Source of the DNA: Bacillus sp. AFS041924
Lineage (GTDB): Bacteria; Bacillota; Bacilli; Bacillales; Bacillaceae_G
DNA: 52,065 bases
Assembly (NCBI RefSeq): GCF_002577195.1
Contig: NZ_NULG01000012.1
Span: 1-52,065 of the forward strand
Direction of reading: 5' to 3'
Made by a program: the position numbers and the translations under genes. Of this stretch, positions 8,525 through 16,552 are shown piece after piece. Within the stretch, counting starts at the first letter, position 1. Each line of letters opens with the position of its first letter. The notes beneath the pieces were generated by a model. The model saw only the letters and a list, made by a program, of their open reading frames with translations, did not search any database and was not told the origin of the DNA.

Positions 8525-8995
8525 TTATTCGTCTTTACCTCGCTCTTTGTTAATTAAATCTTTTAATTCATCAATGAATACATTAATATCTTTAAATTGA
8601 CGATAAACGGACGCAAAACGTACGTATGCAACTTCATCAACCTTAGATAAATGCTCCATGACCATTTCACCTAAAACTTCACTCGGAACTTCTGATGTTC
8701 CACTATTTTTCAGTTCTTTTTCAATGCTATTAATAATGTCCTCTAGCTGAGATAAAGAAACCGGACGTTTTTCACACGCTTTAATTAGTCCCCTTAACAT
8801 CTTATCTTTACTAAATTCTTCGCGAGCTCCCTCTTTTTTCACAACTAAAATAGGATTATCTTCAACTCGCTCAAAAGTTGTAAAACGATGTTGACATTCT
8901 TCACATTCACGTCTTCTTCTAATTGAACGGCCTTCATCAACTGGCCTACTATCAAGTACTCTTGTCCCATTAAAGTTACATGTTGGACATCTCAT
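8525..8995 (-). CDS. nrdR: Transcriptional repressor NrdR
   Basis: Represses ribonucleotide reductase genes when dATP is high. The 156-aa protein has the N-terminal zinc ribbon (CPTC near residue 3, CEEC near 31) and an ATP-cone domain (residues about 49-139). ATG start; GGAG lies about 13 nt upstream, a little far. First gene of the operon with dnaB and dnaI, which ties dNTP supply to replication initiation. Its promoter is at 9038-9066. Confidence 0.96.
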   Translation of the reverse strand: MRCPTCNFNGTRVLDSRPVDEGRSIRRRRECEECQHRFTTFERVEDNPILVVKKEGAREEFSKDKMLRGLIKACEKRPVSLSQLEDIINSIEKELKNSGTSEVPSEVLGEMVMEHLSKVDEVAYVRFASVYRQFKDINVFIDELKDLINKERGKDE

Positions 8996-9037
8996 CGTTA
9001 TAGTTCAACTCCAAACACTTAATTGTTTAAACGTATT

Positions 9038-9066
9038 ATTATAACTCTATACTATAACAAATTCAA
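9038..9066 (-). promoter_or_regulatory. Sigma-A promoter of nrdR-dnaB-dnaI
   Basis: TTGAAT (9061-9066), 17-nt spacer, TATAAT (9038-9043). A 9-bp inverted repeat, AAATAAACT / AGTTTATTT with a 2-nt centre (9066-9085), touches the -35 box and could be an operator. Confidence 0.8.
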
Positions 9067-9161
9067 AATAAACTAAAGTTTATTTCAAAAAAGTCACATA
9101 ACCTATTTTTCTTCTTTTATAATATTTAGTTAACGTAAATATCTTTCACTATGTAAAGCAT

Positions 9162-9305
9162 GTTCATTCTCCGACAGACTATGTAAAAATCGCATTATTC
9201 GATTAAGACTACTCGCTGATTGGCGAGCCTTTAAGCGAAGACAGAAGCGTAGTTCCACTTATCCTTTATTCCTAAAATTGGCCACCACGACCACGGAGAA
9301 TGAAC
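9162..9305. repeat. 144-bp element bounded by 12-bp inverted repeats (family A/B copy A)
   Basis: GTTCATTCTCCG (9162-9173) and its exact reverse complement (9294-9305) bound the segment. Inside are short hairpins AATCG/CGATT (9190-9206) and CTCGC/GCGAG (9212-9227). Its right half resembles a second segment near 16940-17020. It lies between the nrdR promoter and the speD terminator and encodes no protein. Function unknown: a structured RNA or a dispersed palindromic repeat. Confidence 0.6.
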
Positions 9306-9342
9306 TTCTTCGTTGCCATTTTATACTTTCTTAAAGTGAAAC

Positions 9343-9370
9343 AAAAAAGAGAGATGAAAAATCACCTCTC
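9343..9370 (-). terminator. Terminator of speD
   Basis: Minus-strand stem formed by 9362-9370 and 9349-9357 (GAGAGGTGA / TCATCTCTC, one mismatch), followed by TTTTTT (9343-9348). Confidence 0.88.
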
Positions 9371-9380
9371 TCAATTCTTT

Positions 9381-9767
9381 TTAGTTACCGTTTACAACTT
9401 TTACATTATTAACTTGAATGGGACCCATTCCTCTTGGTAGCTCAACGTTTTCACGAGTATCAGCTTCTAAAGCCTCTGCGATAAAGTTTGCAGCTACATT
9501 CGGATCAATTCTATCACCGCAAGTGTAAACATCAATACTTGCATAACCATGCTCAGGAAAACTGTGAATAGTTAAGTGTGATTCTGAAATGATTACGACA
9601 CCACTAACGCCATGAGGAGCGAACTTGTGAAAAGCAACTTCACGAACTTCTGCACCAGAGCGTAACGCAGCATCTACAAAAGTCTCCTCAATAAATTTCA
9701 TATCATTTAATTTTTCTGTATTGCATCCCCATAATTCTGAAATGACGTGACGACCCATAGTATCCAT
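9381..9767 (-). CDS. speD: S-adenosylmethionine decarboxylase proenzyme
   Basis: Makes decarboxylated SAM, the aminopropyl donor for spermidine synthesis. The 128-aa proenzyme cleaves itself between Glu62 and Ser63 in [14 protein letters not shown]; Ser63 becomes the pyruvoyl group, the residue number used in related bacterial enzymes. His68 and the later cysteine in the DVYTCG segment are the expected catalytic residues. I chose ATG 9765-9767 (MDTMGRH), 8 nt after AAGGGGG; the ATG two codons upstream is only 2 nt from the Shine-Dalgarno. No spermidine synthase lies beside it. The long leader (9767-9895) can hide this ribosome binding site. Confidence 0.96.
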   Translation of the reverse strand: MDTMGRHVISELWGCNTEKLNDMKFIEETFVDAALRSGAEVREVAFHKFAPHGVSGVVIISESHLTIHSFPEHGYASIDVYTCGDRIDPNVAANFIAEALEADTRENVELPRGMGPIQVNNVKVVNGN

Positions 9768-9895
9768 ATTCATTTCCCCCTTAAATAATTTGTCATGACT
9801 TCTATTGCGAAAGTATGATCAACTACCACGGGGGAAAGTTAGTCCAAAGAGGTCCTAACCCTTTAAGTAGTTAGTTATACTTTTAGAAGTTCACG
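9768..9895 (-). ncRNA. Candidate cis-regulatory RNA in the speD leader with Shine-Dalgarno pseudoknot
   Basis: The predicted transcript starts at 9895, at the base of a long helix. P1: 9884-9895 with 9794-9804 (11 bp, one bulged A, including ACUUCUA/UAGAAGU). P1b: AAAGUAU (9877-9883) with AUACUUU (9810-9816). P2: AACUAC (9867-9872) with GUAGUU (9821-9826). P3: GUUAG (9855-9859) with CUAAC (9838-9842). Right after P3 the strand UUUCCCCC (9830-9837) is perfectly complementary to the speD ribosome binding site GGGGGAAA (9773-9780), giving a possible pseudoknot that blocks translation. I do not recognise a named riboswitch class. A polyamine- or SAM-related ligand is only a guess from the gene controlled. 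Confidence 0.65.
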
Positions 9896-9901
9896 AAAGT
9901 T

Positions 9902-9930
9902 AGTATACTTTTTTTAAATTTGAATTGCAA
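9902..9930 (-). promoter_or_regulatory. Sigma-A promoter of speD
   Basis: TTGCAA (9925-9930), 17-nt spacer, TATACT (9902-9907). Start point expected at about 9895, giving a 128-nt leader. Confidence 0.82.
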
Positions 9931-10212
9931 GATAAATTTTATTTTTTTGTTATTTACTGGATTAATTGTGAAGAAAATGGGTCAGGAAAATATTAAAGGT
10001 CCTTGGATGCAACGATTATTTAAAGGTTAAAAAAGAATCAAAAAAGAGGTTAATAAGAGCAGAAAAGATAGAGAAGTTTCGGGATATTTTTTACAAACAG
10101 AAATCTTTAAAGATTCCCCAAAAACCAACATACTTATCTTGATTTCAAGTCAAAATATACTTTAAACACAGACTCTATAAAATAAGTAATAAACTTGATT
10201 ATGATCAGACTA
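9931..10212. other. Intergenic stretch between gapB and speD
   Basis: No convincing gene. It contains a 14-bp perfect palindrome AATCTTTAAAGATT near 10102-10115, an inverted repeat CTTGA/TCAAG near 10138-10149, and a 17-codon ATG frame (9977-10030) without a ribosome binding site. Confidence 0.4.
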
Positions 10213-10284
10213 GTTGATTGGAACGAAAGGCGCCGAGGATGCTCAAAAATCTCGCCCCATGGAAAGCGAGCTCCTGTAGTGGAG
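10213..10284. repeat. Dispersed Bacillaceae intergenic repeat, copy 1
   Basis: Contains GATTGGAACGAAAGG at one end, then CGAGGATGCTC, CGCCCCATGGAAAGCGAG and CTCCTGTAGTGGA. The same blocks occur in reverse orientation at 51846-51891 and 51999-52065. It is richer in G and C than its surroundings and matches in layout the GC-rich intergenic repeat common in Bacillus genomes, as I recall it, with an internal deletion. Confidence 0.7.
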
Positions 10285-10368
10285 TTCTTCATTCATAGAT
10301 AGTAAGACATCTATTTTTTTTTGCACCATCAATCATTAGTATGACACTTTTATTTATCATACAACTTC

Positions 10369-10398
10369 AAAAAGACTAACTAGATAAACTAGTTAGCC
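10369..10398 (-). terminator. Terminator of gapB
   Basis: Minus-strand stem GGCTAACTAG (10389-10398) with CTAGTTAGTC (10374-10383), 5-nt loop, then TTTTT (10369-10373). It is 51 nt beyond the gapB stop. Confidence 0.88.
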
Positions 10399-10448
10399 TA
10401 TTGTATTCGTTTACATAATTTTATAAGTAGCGTACTATTTTTTAATTT

Positions 10449-11468
10449 TTAAACTGTTTCAAGCTTTTTTATTTTTGATGCAACGATTGACACTAAGTCA
10501 ACTACGCGTCTTGAGTAGCCCCACTCATTATCATACCAAGCTAATACTTTAACTTTAGTACCATCGATTACCATTGTAGAAAGAGCATCAATAATTGCAG
10601 AGTGCGTATTTGTATTAAAATCAATTGATACTAATGGTTCATTGCAATATTCGATAATTCCGTTCATTGAACCTTTAGTTGCTGTTTCAAATACTTCATT
10701 AATCTCTTCAACAGTAACTTCTCTCTTTAAATCAACAACTAAGTCTACAAGAGACACGTTTGGAGTTGGAACACGTAATGCCATACCATGTAACTTTCCG
10801 TTTAAATGTGGAAGTACTTTAGATAATGCTTTTGCTGCACCAGTAGTTGTTGGAATAATTGACTGACTGCAAGCACGTGCACGACGTAAATCTTTGTGTG
10901 GATTATCGATATTTTTTTGATCATTTGTAAATGAATGAACTGTTGTCATTAAACCATTAACAATACCAAATTGTTCATCTAATACTTTCACAACTGGCGC
11001 TAAACAGTTAGTTGTACAAGATGCATTTGAAATAATATGATGTTTTTCTAGGTCTAATTTATCATCATTTACTCCAATTACTACTGTAATATCTTCATTT
11101 TTACCAGGCGCTGTTAAAATTACTTTTTGAGCACCAGCAGTAATGTGCATTTTTGCTTTCTCAGCATCATTAAATTTACCTGTTGCTTCAATAACTATAT
11201 CAACATTTAGCTCGTTCCATGGAAGTAACTCTGGATTTCTTTCACTAATTAATTCCACACGCTTACCATCAACGATTAAATGATCTGCATTTGCAATTAC
11301 TTCTCCATCAAATTTGCCATGTACTGTGTCATATTTAATTAAGTGCGCTAAAGTTTCAGAAGGATAGCTTGCATTAATTGCTACGATATTATAATCTCCA
11401 TTTTTGATTGCTTGACGGAAAACCATGCGTCCAATTCGACCAAATCCATTTATTGCTACATTTACCAT
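10449..11468 (-). CDS. gapB: NADP-dependent glyceraldehyde-3-phosphate dehydrogenase, gluconeogenic
   Basis: Converts 1,3-bisphosphoglycerate to glyceraldehyde-3-phosphate during growth on gluconeogenic substrates. The 339-aa protein has the Rossmann start INGFGRIGRM, catalytic cysteine in SNASCTTNC (near residue 152) and the C-terminal WYDNEWGYS motif. NASYPSETLAHLIKYD after the second strand is typical of GapB rather than NAD-dependent GapA. Start: ATG 11468, seven nt after GGGGGT; further upstream codons would lie across the promoter. The neighbours speD and coaE are the usual Bacillus ones. A CcpN-like operator overlaps the -10 box. Confidence 0.96.
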   Translation of the reverse strand: MVNVAINGFGRIGRMVFRQAIKNGDYNIVAINASYPSETLAHLIKYDTVHGKFDGEVIANADHLIVDGKRVELISERNPELLPWNELNVDIVIEATGKFNDAEKAKMHITAGAQKVILTAPGKNEDITVVIGVNDDKLDLEKHHIISNASCTTNCLAPVVKVLDEQFGIVNGLMTTVHSFTNDQKNIDNPHKDLRRARACSQSIIPTTTGAAKALSKVLPHLNGKLHGMALRVPTPNVSLVDLVVDLKREVTVEEINEVFETATKGSMNGIIEYCNEPLVSIDFNTNTHSAIIDALSTMVIDGTKVKVLAWYDNEWGYSRRVVDLVSIVASKIKKLETV

Positions 11469-11483
11469 AAGTAAACCCCCAAT

Positions 11484-11494
11484 TAAGTTATACT
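11484..11494 (+). promoter_or_regulatory. Second CcpN-like site (near match) in gapB leader
   Basis: TAAGTTATACT on the plus strand differs at one position from TRTGHYATAYW, the CcpN operator pattern as I recall it. It lies 23 nt from the better site and in the opposite orientation. Confidence 0.35.
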
Positions 11495-11516
11495 GTTTAT
11501 TTATATCCCTGCAATT

Positions 11517-11527
11517 AGTATAACACA
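11517..11527 (-). promoter_or_regulatory. gapB -10 box overlapped by CcpN-like operator
   Basis: TATACT (11517-11522) is the -10 box; the -35 box is poor. TGTGTTATACT (11517-11527) fits the pattern TRTGHYATAYW recalled for CcpN, the glycolytic repressor of gapB and pckA in B. subtilis. Confidence 0.55.
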
Positions 11528-11564
11528 TAACTCGGATTTTGGTTAAACTATTTACATTATTTTA

Positions 11565-12158
11565 TTAAATAATTTTATTTAATAGGTCTATTACTTGTCT
11601 TTTTGTATCCTTAAAGTCACCATTGTTATCAATTACATAGTCAGCTCTTGCTGCTTTTTCCTTTACAGGTATTTGAGATGCTATACGCAAAAGTGCATCC
11701 TCTTTCGATAATTCATTTCGAGCCATCAAACGTTTTAGTTGATTTTCTTCTGATACTGTCACTACGATAACTTTCTCCACCAACTCAATCGAATTACCTT
11801 CATATAAAAGTGGTATATCTAAAATAACAAGCTGTTCACCTTGATTTATGTATCGATCTGCTTGTTCCTTCATTTCTCGTCTTACTTCCGGATGTACGAT
11901 GTCATTTAATTGTAAGCGCTTTTCTTTATTATTAAAAATAATACTCCCGAGAAGCGGTCTATTAATTTCACCAGACTCTAAAAGAATCTCACTTCCGAAA
12001 GCTTCAACAATGTTTTTATAAGCAGGTTGTCCAATTTCAACAACCTCTTTTGCAATTAAGTCTGCATCAATAATTGGTATATTTAGTTCCTTTAAGAAAC
12101 TAGAAACTGTACTTTTTCCACTTGCAATGCTACCAGTTAGTCCAAAAATTTTACCCAT
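11565..12158 (-). CDS. coaE: Dephospho-CoA kinase
   Basis: Phosphorylates the 3'-hydroxyl of dephospho-CoA, the last step of coenzyme A synthesis. The 197-aa protein shows the P-loop GLTGSIASGKS at residues 5-15, the DADLIAKEVV segment and the HPEVRREM segment of this family. ATG at 12158 follows AGGAG with a 7-nt spacer; codons upstream lie in the intercistronic hairpin. Last gene of the polA-mutM-ytaF-coaE run. The ytaF-coaE gap is 76 nt and contains an 11-bp hairpin. Confidence 0.95.
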   Translation of the reverse strand: MGKIFGLTGSIASGKSTVSSFLKELNIPIIDADLIAKEVVEIGQPAYKNIVEAFGSEILLESGEINRPLLGSIIFNNKEKRLQLNDIVHPEVRREMKEQADRYINQGEQLVILDIPLLYEGNSIELVEKVIVVTVSEENQLKRLMARNELSKEDALLRIASQIPVKEKAARADYVIDNNGDFKDTKRQVIDLLNKII

Positions 12159-12187
12159 GTTTTTACTCCTCACATTCGATGAAGAGG

Positions 12188-12213
12188 TCCAAATGGAATA
12201 ACTTCCATTCGGA
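12188..12213 (-). repeat. Intercistronic hairpin between ytaF and coaE
   Basis: Arms 12203-12213 and 12188-12198 (TCCGAATGGAA / TTCCATTTGGA) with one mismatch and a 4-nt loop. No T-run follows, so it is more likely an mRNA-stability or processing element than a terminator. Confidence 0.6.
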
Positions 12214-12234
12214 TACACTCTTTCACTTTATATA

Positions 12235-12885
12235 TTACATCTTCATTAATCCAATTAAAATTAAAAAAACACCTGGTAAAAAGGTTAACTTTTGAAGCCA
12301 TAATGTTTTCGATAACACATTTCCTAATTTCATACCAAATAATAAGAATAAAGCACTTGCAGTTGATGTTACTAACGCTGTCAATAATGGAGAAAATCCA
12401 AGTAATGATGCACCTATACCAGCCCCAAAGGCATCAAGTGAAAGTGCAAAGCCAAGTAACATTGCTTCTAATCCATTAATACTCCCTGAACGATCTATGT
12501 CTGCAGTTGTAGGCTTCTTTAGTATTTTTATAACTACACCAAGAATTTCAAATTCCCAGTCAATCCCTTTATCTTCTAACTCATTTTTCTCTTCTATTGT
12601 TGAATTTGCACTTTTATTCGATCGGTAAAATTGAAAAAGTACCCATAAACCTATACATACAAGTACAAATCCTCCGATTTTTTTCGCTATGCCTGGTGAG
12701 AAAAAGTCTGTAATTGCATGCCCAATGCCCATTGATGTCATTAGTATGATCCCTGAACAAGATGCAATTGTAATAATTGATTTTAAAGGAATTCTTACTT
12801 TTCGAAGTCCATAAGTAAATCCAACACTGCAGCTATCTAAGCTTAGCGCGCATGCTAGTAGTATTAATGATAGCATATTTACCAT
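12235..12885 (-). CDS. ytaF: Sporulation membrane protein YtaF (MntP-like)
   Basis: A 216-aa polytopic membrane protein with two internal repeats, each carrying an ALSLD motif (near residues 13 and 150), the pattern of the MntP/DUF204 cation-efflux fold. About six membrane helices are split by a charged loop (residues about 75-115, rich in Glu, Asp and Lys). Annotated in Bacillus as sporulation protein YtaF; transport is inferred from the fold. ATG start, 9 nt after GAGGAG. Between mutM and coaE, same strand. A 10-bp hairpin with one mismatch lies in its leader near 12902-12930. Confidence 0.9.
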   Translation of the reverse strand: MVNMLSLILLACALSLDSCSVGFTYGLRKVRIPLKSIITIASCSGIILMTSMGIGHAITDFFSPGIAKKIGGFVLVCIGLWVLFQFYRSNKSANSTIEEKNELEDKGIDWEFEILGVVIKILKKPTTADIDRSGSINGLEAMLLGFALSLDAFGAGIGASLLGFSPLLTALVTSTASALFLLFGMKLGNVLSKTLWLQKLTFLPGVFLILIGLMKM

Positions 12886-12943
12886 AAAAATAGGCTCCTC
12901 TCTTTCGTACTCTCGTTATAGTATGAAAGAAAGGAACCTTATG

Positions 12944-13777
12944 TTAATTTTTTTTAGGCTGACAGACCGGGCAATAAGAAGTTCCCCTGCCACCTACTTT
13001 TATTTTTTCGATTGGTTGGCCGCAATTATGACATTCTAAATCCTTTCGACCATACACTTTAATGATATCTTGAAAAGTTCCAACTTTCCCTTGAGAATTT
13101 ACATAAGAACGAATTGTGCTTCCGCCTAAATCTACAGCTTCTTGTAAAGTTTCTGTGATTGTTTTGGCTAACAATTTTATTTGTTCTGGCTTTAATGACG
13201 ATGCAGGTGTTTCTGGATGAATCTTAGACCTAAACAAAACCTCATCAACATAAATATTGCCTAAACCAACTACTAAATTCTGATCTAGTAACACGACTTT
13301 AATTTTTCGATTTGTATTTTTAAGCTTTTCCCCCAAATAATTGGCAGTAAACTCATCAGAAAATGGTTCTGGGCCTAGTTTAGCAAGCGGTGGTCCTTCA
13401 TTCTCTTCACCTTTAATAAATAAATGCATTGTGCCGAATTTACGAACATCTTGATAACGTAATTCTGTGCCATCATCAAATAAAAATCGTACATGGGTAT
13501 GAGGTGCAACAGGTTCTTCGGTTGGGAAAACGCGAAATTTCCCTTCCATTCTTAAATGTGAAACAAGTGTAAAATCATTTAGTTGGAATAGTAGAAACTT
13601 ACCCCGGCGATTTATATTTTCGATTTTCTGACCTTTAAGTAAAATCTGAAACTCATCTACTTCATTAGGTTTTTTAATTATTTTTCCCCACGAAACGATT
13701 ACTGTTGAGATTGTTTTCCCTACTACTAAACCAAGTAAAGTACGTCTAACCGTTTCAACTTCTGGTAATTCAGGCAT
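12944..13777 (-). CDS. mutM: Formamidopyrimidine-DNA glycosylase (Fpg)
   Basis: Removes 8-oxoguanine and formamidopyrimidines from DNA and nicks the abasic site. The 277-aa protein begins MPELPEVET, so the catalytic Pro (exposed after Met removal) and Glu are present. The LVVGLGNIYVDEVL segment lies near residue 165. The C-terminal zinc finger has CHNC and CPVC pairs near residues 248 and 268. ATG start after GGATGA. It is 19 nt downstream of polA, so repair glycosylase and repair polymerase are co-transcribed. Confidence 0.97.
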   Translation of the reverse strand: MPELPEVETVRRTLLGLVVGKTISTVIVSWGKIIKKPNEVDEFQILLKGQKIENINRRGKFLLFQLNDFTLVSHLRMEGKFRVFPTEEPVAPHTHVRFLFDDGTELRYQDVRKFGTMHLFIKGEENEGPPLAKLGPEPFSDEFTANYLGEKLKNTNRKIKVVLLDQNLVVGLGNIYVDEVLFRSKIHPETPASSLKPEQIKLLAKTITETLQEAVDLGGSTIRSYVNSQGKVGTFQDIIKVYGRKDLECHNCGQPIEKIKVGGRGTSYCPVCQPKKN

Positions 13778-13796
13778 ACGAAGTCATCCTATCTTT

Positions 13797-16421
13797 TTAT
13801 TTTGCTTCAAACCAAGACTCCCCAAAATTATAATCAACCTTTAATGGCACTAGTAATTCAACTGCATGTTCCATTACTTCAGGTACGATTTTTTCTAAAG
13901 TAGCTAATTCTTCTTTTGGAGCTTCTAAAATCAATTCATCGTGTACTTGTAAAATTAATTTTGCCTGAAGCTTTTCAGCTTTAAGACGTTCATCCAGTAA
14001 AATCATTGCCTTTTTAATAATATCCGCTGCACTACCTTGAATTGGAGTATTCATTGCTGTTCTTTCGGCAAATCCGCGGACATTGAAATTAGAGCTTGAA
14101 ATCTCCGGTATGTAACGACGTCTATTTAAGATTGTACTTACAAATCCATCTAACTTAGCTTTTTGAATAATGTCTGACATATAATCTTTTACTTTTGGAA
14201 AACTAGCAAAGTATTTTTCAATAAATTTAGCTGCTTCTTTTCTTGTAATGCCTAATCCTTGTGATAATCCGTAATCACTAATACCGTACACGATTCCAAA
14301 GTTAACAGCTTTCGCTTGTCTTCTCATATTACTTGTTACTTCATCCGCACTAACATGGAACACATCCATTGCAGTCTTAGTATGAACATCAAAATCATTT
14401 TTAAATGCTTCCATTAAATTATCATCTTGTGCTATATGGGCTAATACCCGTAATTCAATTTGAGAATAATCCGCTGCAAAAATGACCCAATCTTTTTTAG
14501 AAGCAACAAAAGCTTTTCTAATTTTTCTACCTTCTTCTAAACGAATGGGAATATTTTGGAGATTAGGATCAATTGAGCTAAGACGACCTGTTTGTGCCAA
14601 TACTTGATTAAAACGAGTATGAACTTTTGAATCTGATTCATTTATAACTTTTAATAACCCTTCTACATAGGTAGAGTTTAATTTACCAACTTGACGGTAG
14701 TGAAGAATTAATCGAATTATTTCATGCTCTGACTCTAACTTTTCAAGAACATCAGCAGAAGTTGAATAACCTGTTTTTGTTTTCTTACCAGAAGGTAAAT
14801 TTAATTTTTCAAATAATATTACACCTAATTGCTTAGGCGAATTAATATTGAATTTTTCTCCAGCCAATTCATATATATTTTCTTCAAGTTGTTTTAAAGT
14901 ATTTGCTAACTCGGAACCCATTGTACGAAGTGTGTCTTCTCTAACAGTTACGCCTTCAAATTCCATATCACCTAAAATAAAAGTTAATGGTAATTCTAAT
15001 TCTGTTAATAGTTCATACTGACTATTTTTTCGTAAGGTTTCTTCTAATGTTTCTTTTAATTTGCTTATAGCAATTGTTTTACGAACAATATACTCTGCTA
15101 AAATTTCATGTGATGGTTTAGCTTGTTTTGCGCCCTTACCATAAACTGATTCAGCAGTTTGAATTGAAAAATCTATTTTACCATTTACTATATCCGCAAA
15201 TTCTTTATTAGACTGGGCAGGGTCATATATATATGAAGCAAGTAACGGATCGAAATTGACTCCATTTAAATTAATTCCTCTCCACTTGAGTGAGACATAA
15301 GCACCTTTTGCATCATATACATTCTTGTTAACATTCTCATCTTCAAGCCATTTTTTAAATAAGTCTGATTCTAAGCCTACATTTGCTGGAATAAAGAAAT
15401 GACCTTTTTCGTTCAAAAGTCCAAATCCTTGGATTTCCTCTGTATGATAATTTTCTCCGATCATTTCTACGATTAAGCTTGAATAGTCGGCTAAATGTTT
15501 TTCCTCTATCGAATCTAGTACCTCATATTCAATCTCTTCTAGTTCTTCAACTGATTCTGTGACATCTAATTTAGCTAATAATGAGGTAAACCCAAGAGAT
15601 TTAAAAAATTCCGCAACTTTATTTAAATCAGCTTCCGGAAGTATTGTATCGTTTACCGTGAGTTCAATTGGTGAATTTGTATTAATCGTAGCTAATTCCT
15701 TACTCATTAACGCTTGCTCTTTATTTTCACTTAAATTTTGAAGAAGCTTTGCCCCACTAACTTCATCTATCTGTTCATAAAGACCTTCAACAGTTTGAAA
15801 TTGTTTTAAAAGCTTAATTGCAGTCTTTTCTCCAATACCAGGAACACCAGGAATATTATCAGACTTATCACCCATTAGTCCTTTCATATCAATAATTTGC
15901 TCAGGTGTAATCTCATACTTTTCAAGAATCGCTTCAGGTGTATATTCTTCAACTTCAGTAATACCCTTTTTCGTCATACTTACAGTAATTCGATCATCAA
16001 CTAATTGTAATAAATCTCGATCTCCAGAAATGACCTTTACTTCGTAATCATCTTTAGAAGCTTGACCTGCAACTGTACCAATAATATCATCCGCTTCATA
16101 ATTTTCTAATTCATAGCGCGCAATACCATATGTATCTAATAGCTGACGAACAAGTGGAAACTGTTCACTTAACTCTGGTGGAGTCTTTTGTCTTCCACCT
16201 TTATACTCTTTAAATGTACTATGTCTAAATGTAGTTTTTCCTGCATCGAATGCAACAAGCATATGACTCGGCTTTTCGTCTTCAAGAATCTTCATCAACA
16301 TCATCGTAAATCCATAAATTGCATTTGTATGGACACCCTTATCATTACTCAAAAGAGGCAATGCAAAAAATGCCCTGTAGGCAATACTATTCCCATCAAT
16401 CAAAACTAATTTCTTCTTCAA
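13797..16421 (-). CDS. polA: DNA polymerase I
   Basis: An 874-aa repair and Okazaki-fragment polymerase. Domains in order: 5' nuclease (residues 1-290, with DGNSIAYRAFF and EADDIIGT), an exonuclease-like domain (about 300-470) and the family A polymerase (motif A AADYSQIELR, motif B RRQAKAVNFGIVYG, motif C VHDELILE). Where E. coli has the proofreading aspartate/glutamate motif this protein has SLIVEMIGEN, so 3'-5' exonuclease activity should be absent, as in related Bacillus enzymes. TTG start at 16421, six nt after AGGGG; this gives the N-terminus (Met)KKKLVLIDGNS. First gene of polA-mutM-ytaF-coaE. Confidence 0.96.
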   Translation of the reverse strand: MKKKLVLIDGNSIAYRAFFALPLLSNDKGVHTNAIYGFTMMLMKILEDEKPSHMLVAFDAGKTTFRHSTFKEYKGGRQKTPPELSEQFPLVRQLLDTYGIARYELENYEADDIIGTVAGQASKDDYEVKVISGDRDLLQLVDDRITVSMTKKGITEVEEYTPEAILEKYEITPEQIIDMKGLMGDKSDNIPGVPGIGEKTAIKLLKQFQTVEGLYEQIDEVSGAKLLQNLSENKEQALMSKELATINTNSPIELTVNDTILPEADLNKVAEFFKSLGFTSLLAKLDVTESVEELEEIEYEVLDSIEEKHLADYSSLIVEMIGENYHTEEIQGFGLLNEKGHFFIPANVGLESDLFKKWLEDENVNKNVYDAKGAYVSLKWRGINLNGVNFDPLLASYIYDPAQSNKEFADIVNGKIDFSIQTAESVYGKGAKQAKPSHEILAEYIVRKTIAISKLKETLEETLRKNSQYELLTELELPLTFILGDMEFEGVTVREDTLRTMGSELANTLKQLEENIYELAGEKFNINSPKQLGVILFEKLNLPSGKKTKTGYSTSADVLEKLESEHEIIRLILHYRQVGKLNSTYVEGLLKVINESDSKVHTRFNQVLAQTGRLSSIDPNLQNIPIRLEEGRKIRKAFVASKKDWVIFAADYSQIELRVLAHIAQDDNLMEAFKNDFDVHTKTAMDVFHVSADEVTSNMRRQAKAVNFGIVYGISDYGLSQGLGITRKEAAKFIEKYFASFPKVKDYMSDIIQKAKLDGFVSTILNRRRYIPEISSSNFNVRGFAERTAMNTPIQGSAADIIKKAMILLDERLKAEKLQAKLILQVHDELILEAPKEELATLEKIVPEVMEHAVELLVPLKVDYNFGESWFEAK

Positions 16422-16552
16422 ATTAAATCCCCTTCCTATAACAAATCTCACTCTACTTTTTATGTATAAAGTCTTAATTTTTAATAAAATTAATTTTTTT
16501 CCTTCATTTCCCTGCTTCTAATATTTTAACATGAACGATTGATAAAAGAAAA

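Noticed and set aside
9977-10030. 17-aa plus-strand frame (MGQENIKGPWMQRLFKG)
   Set aside because: No ribosome binding site or promoter; too short to support without conservation data.
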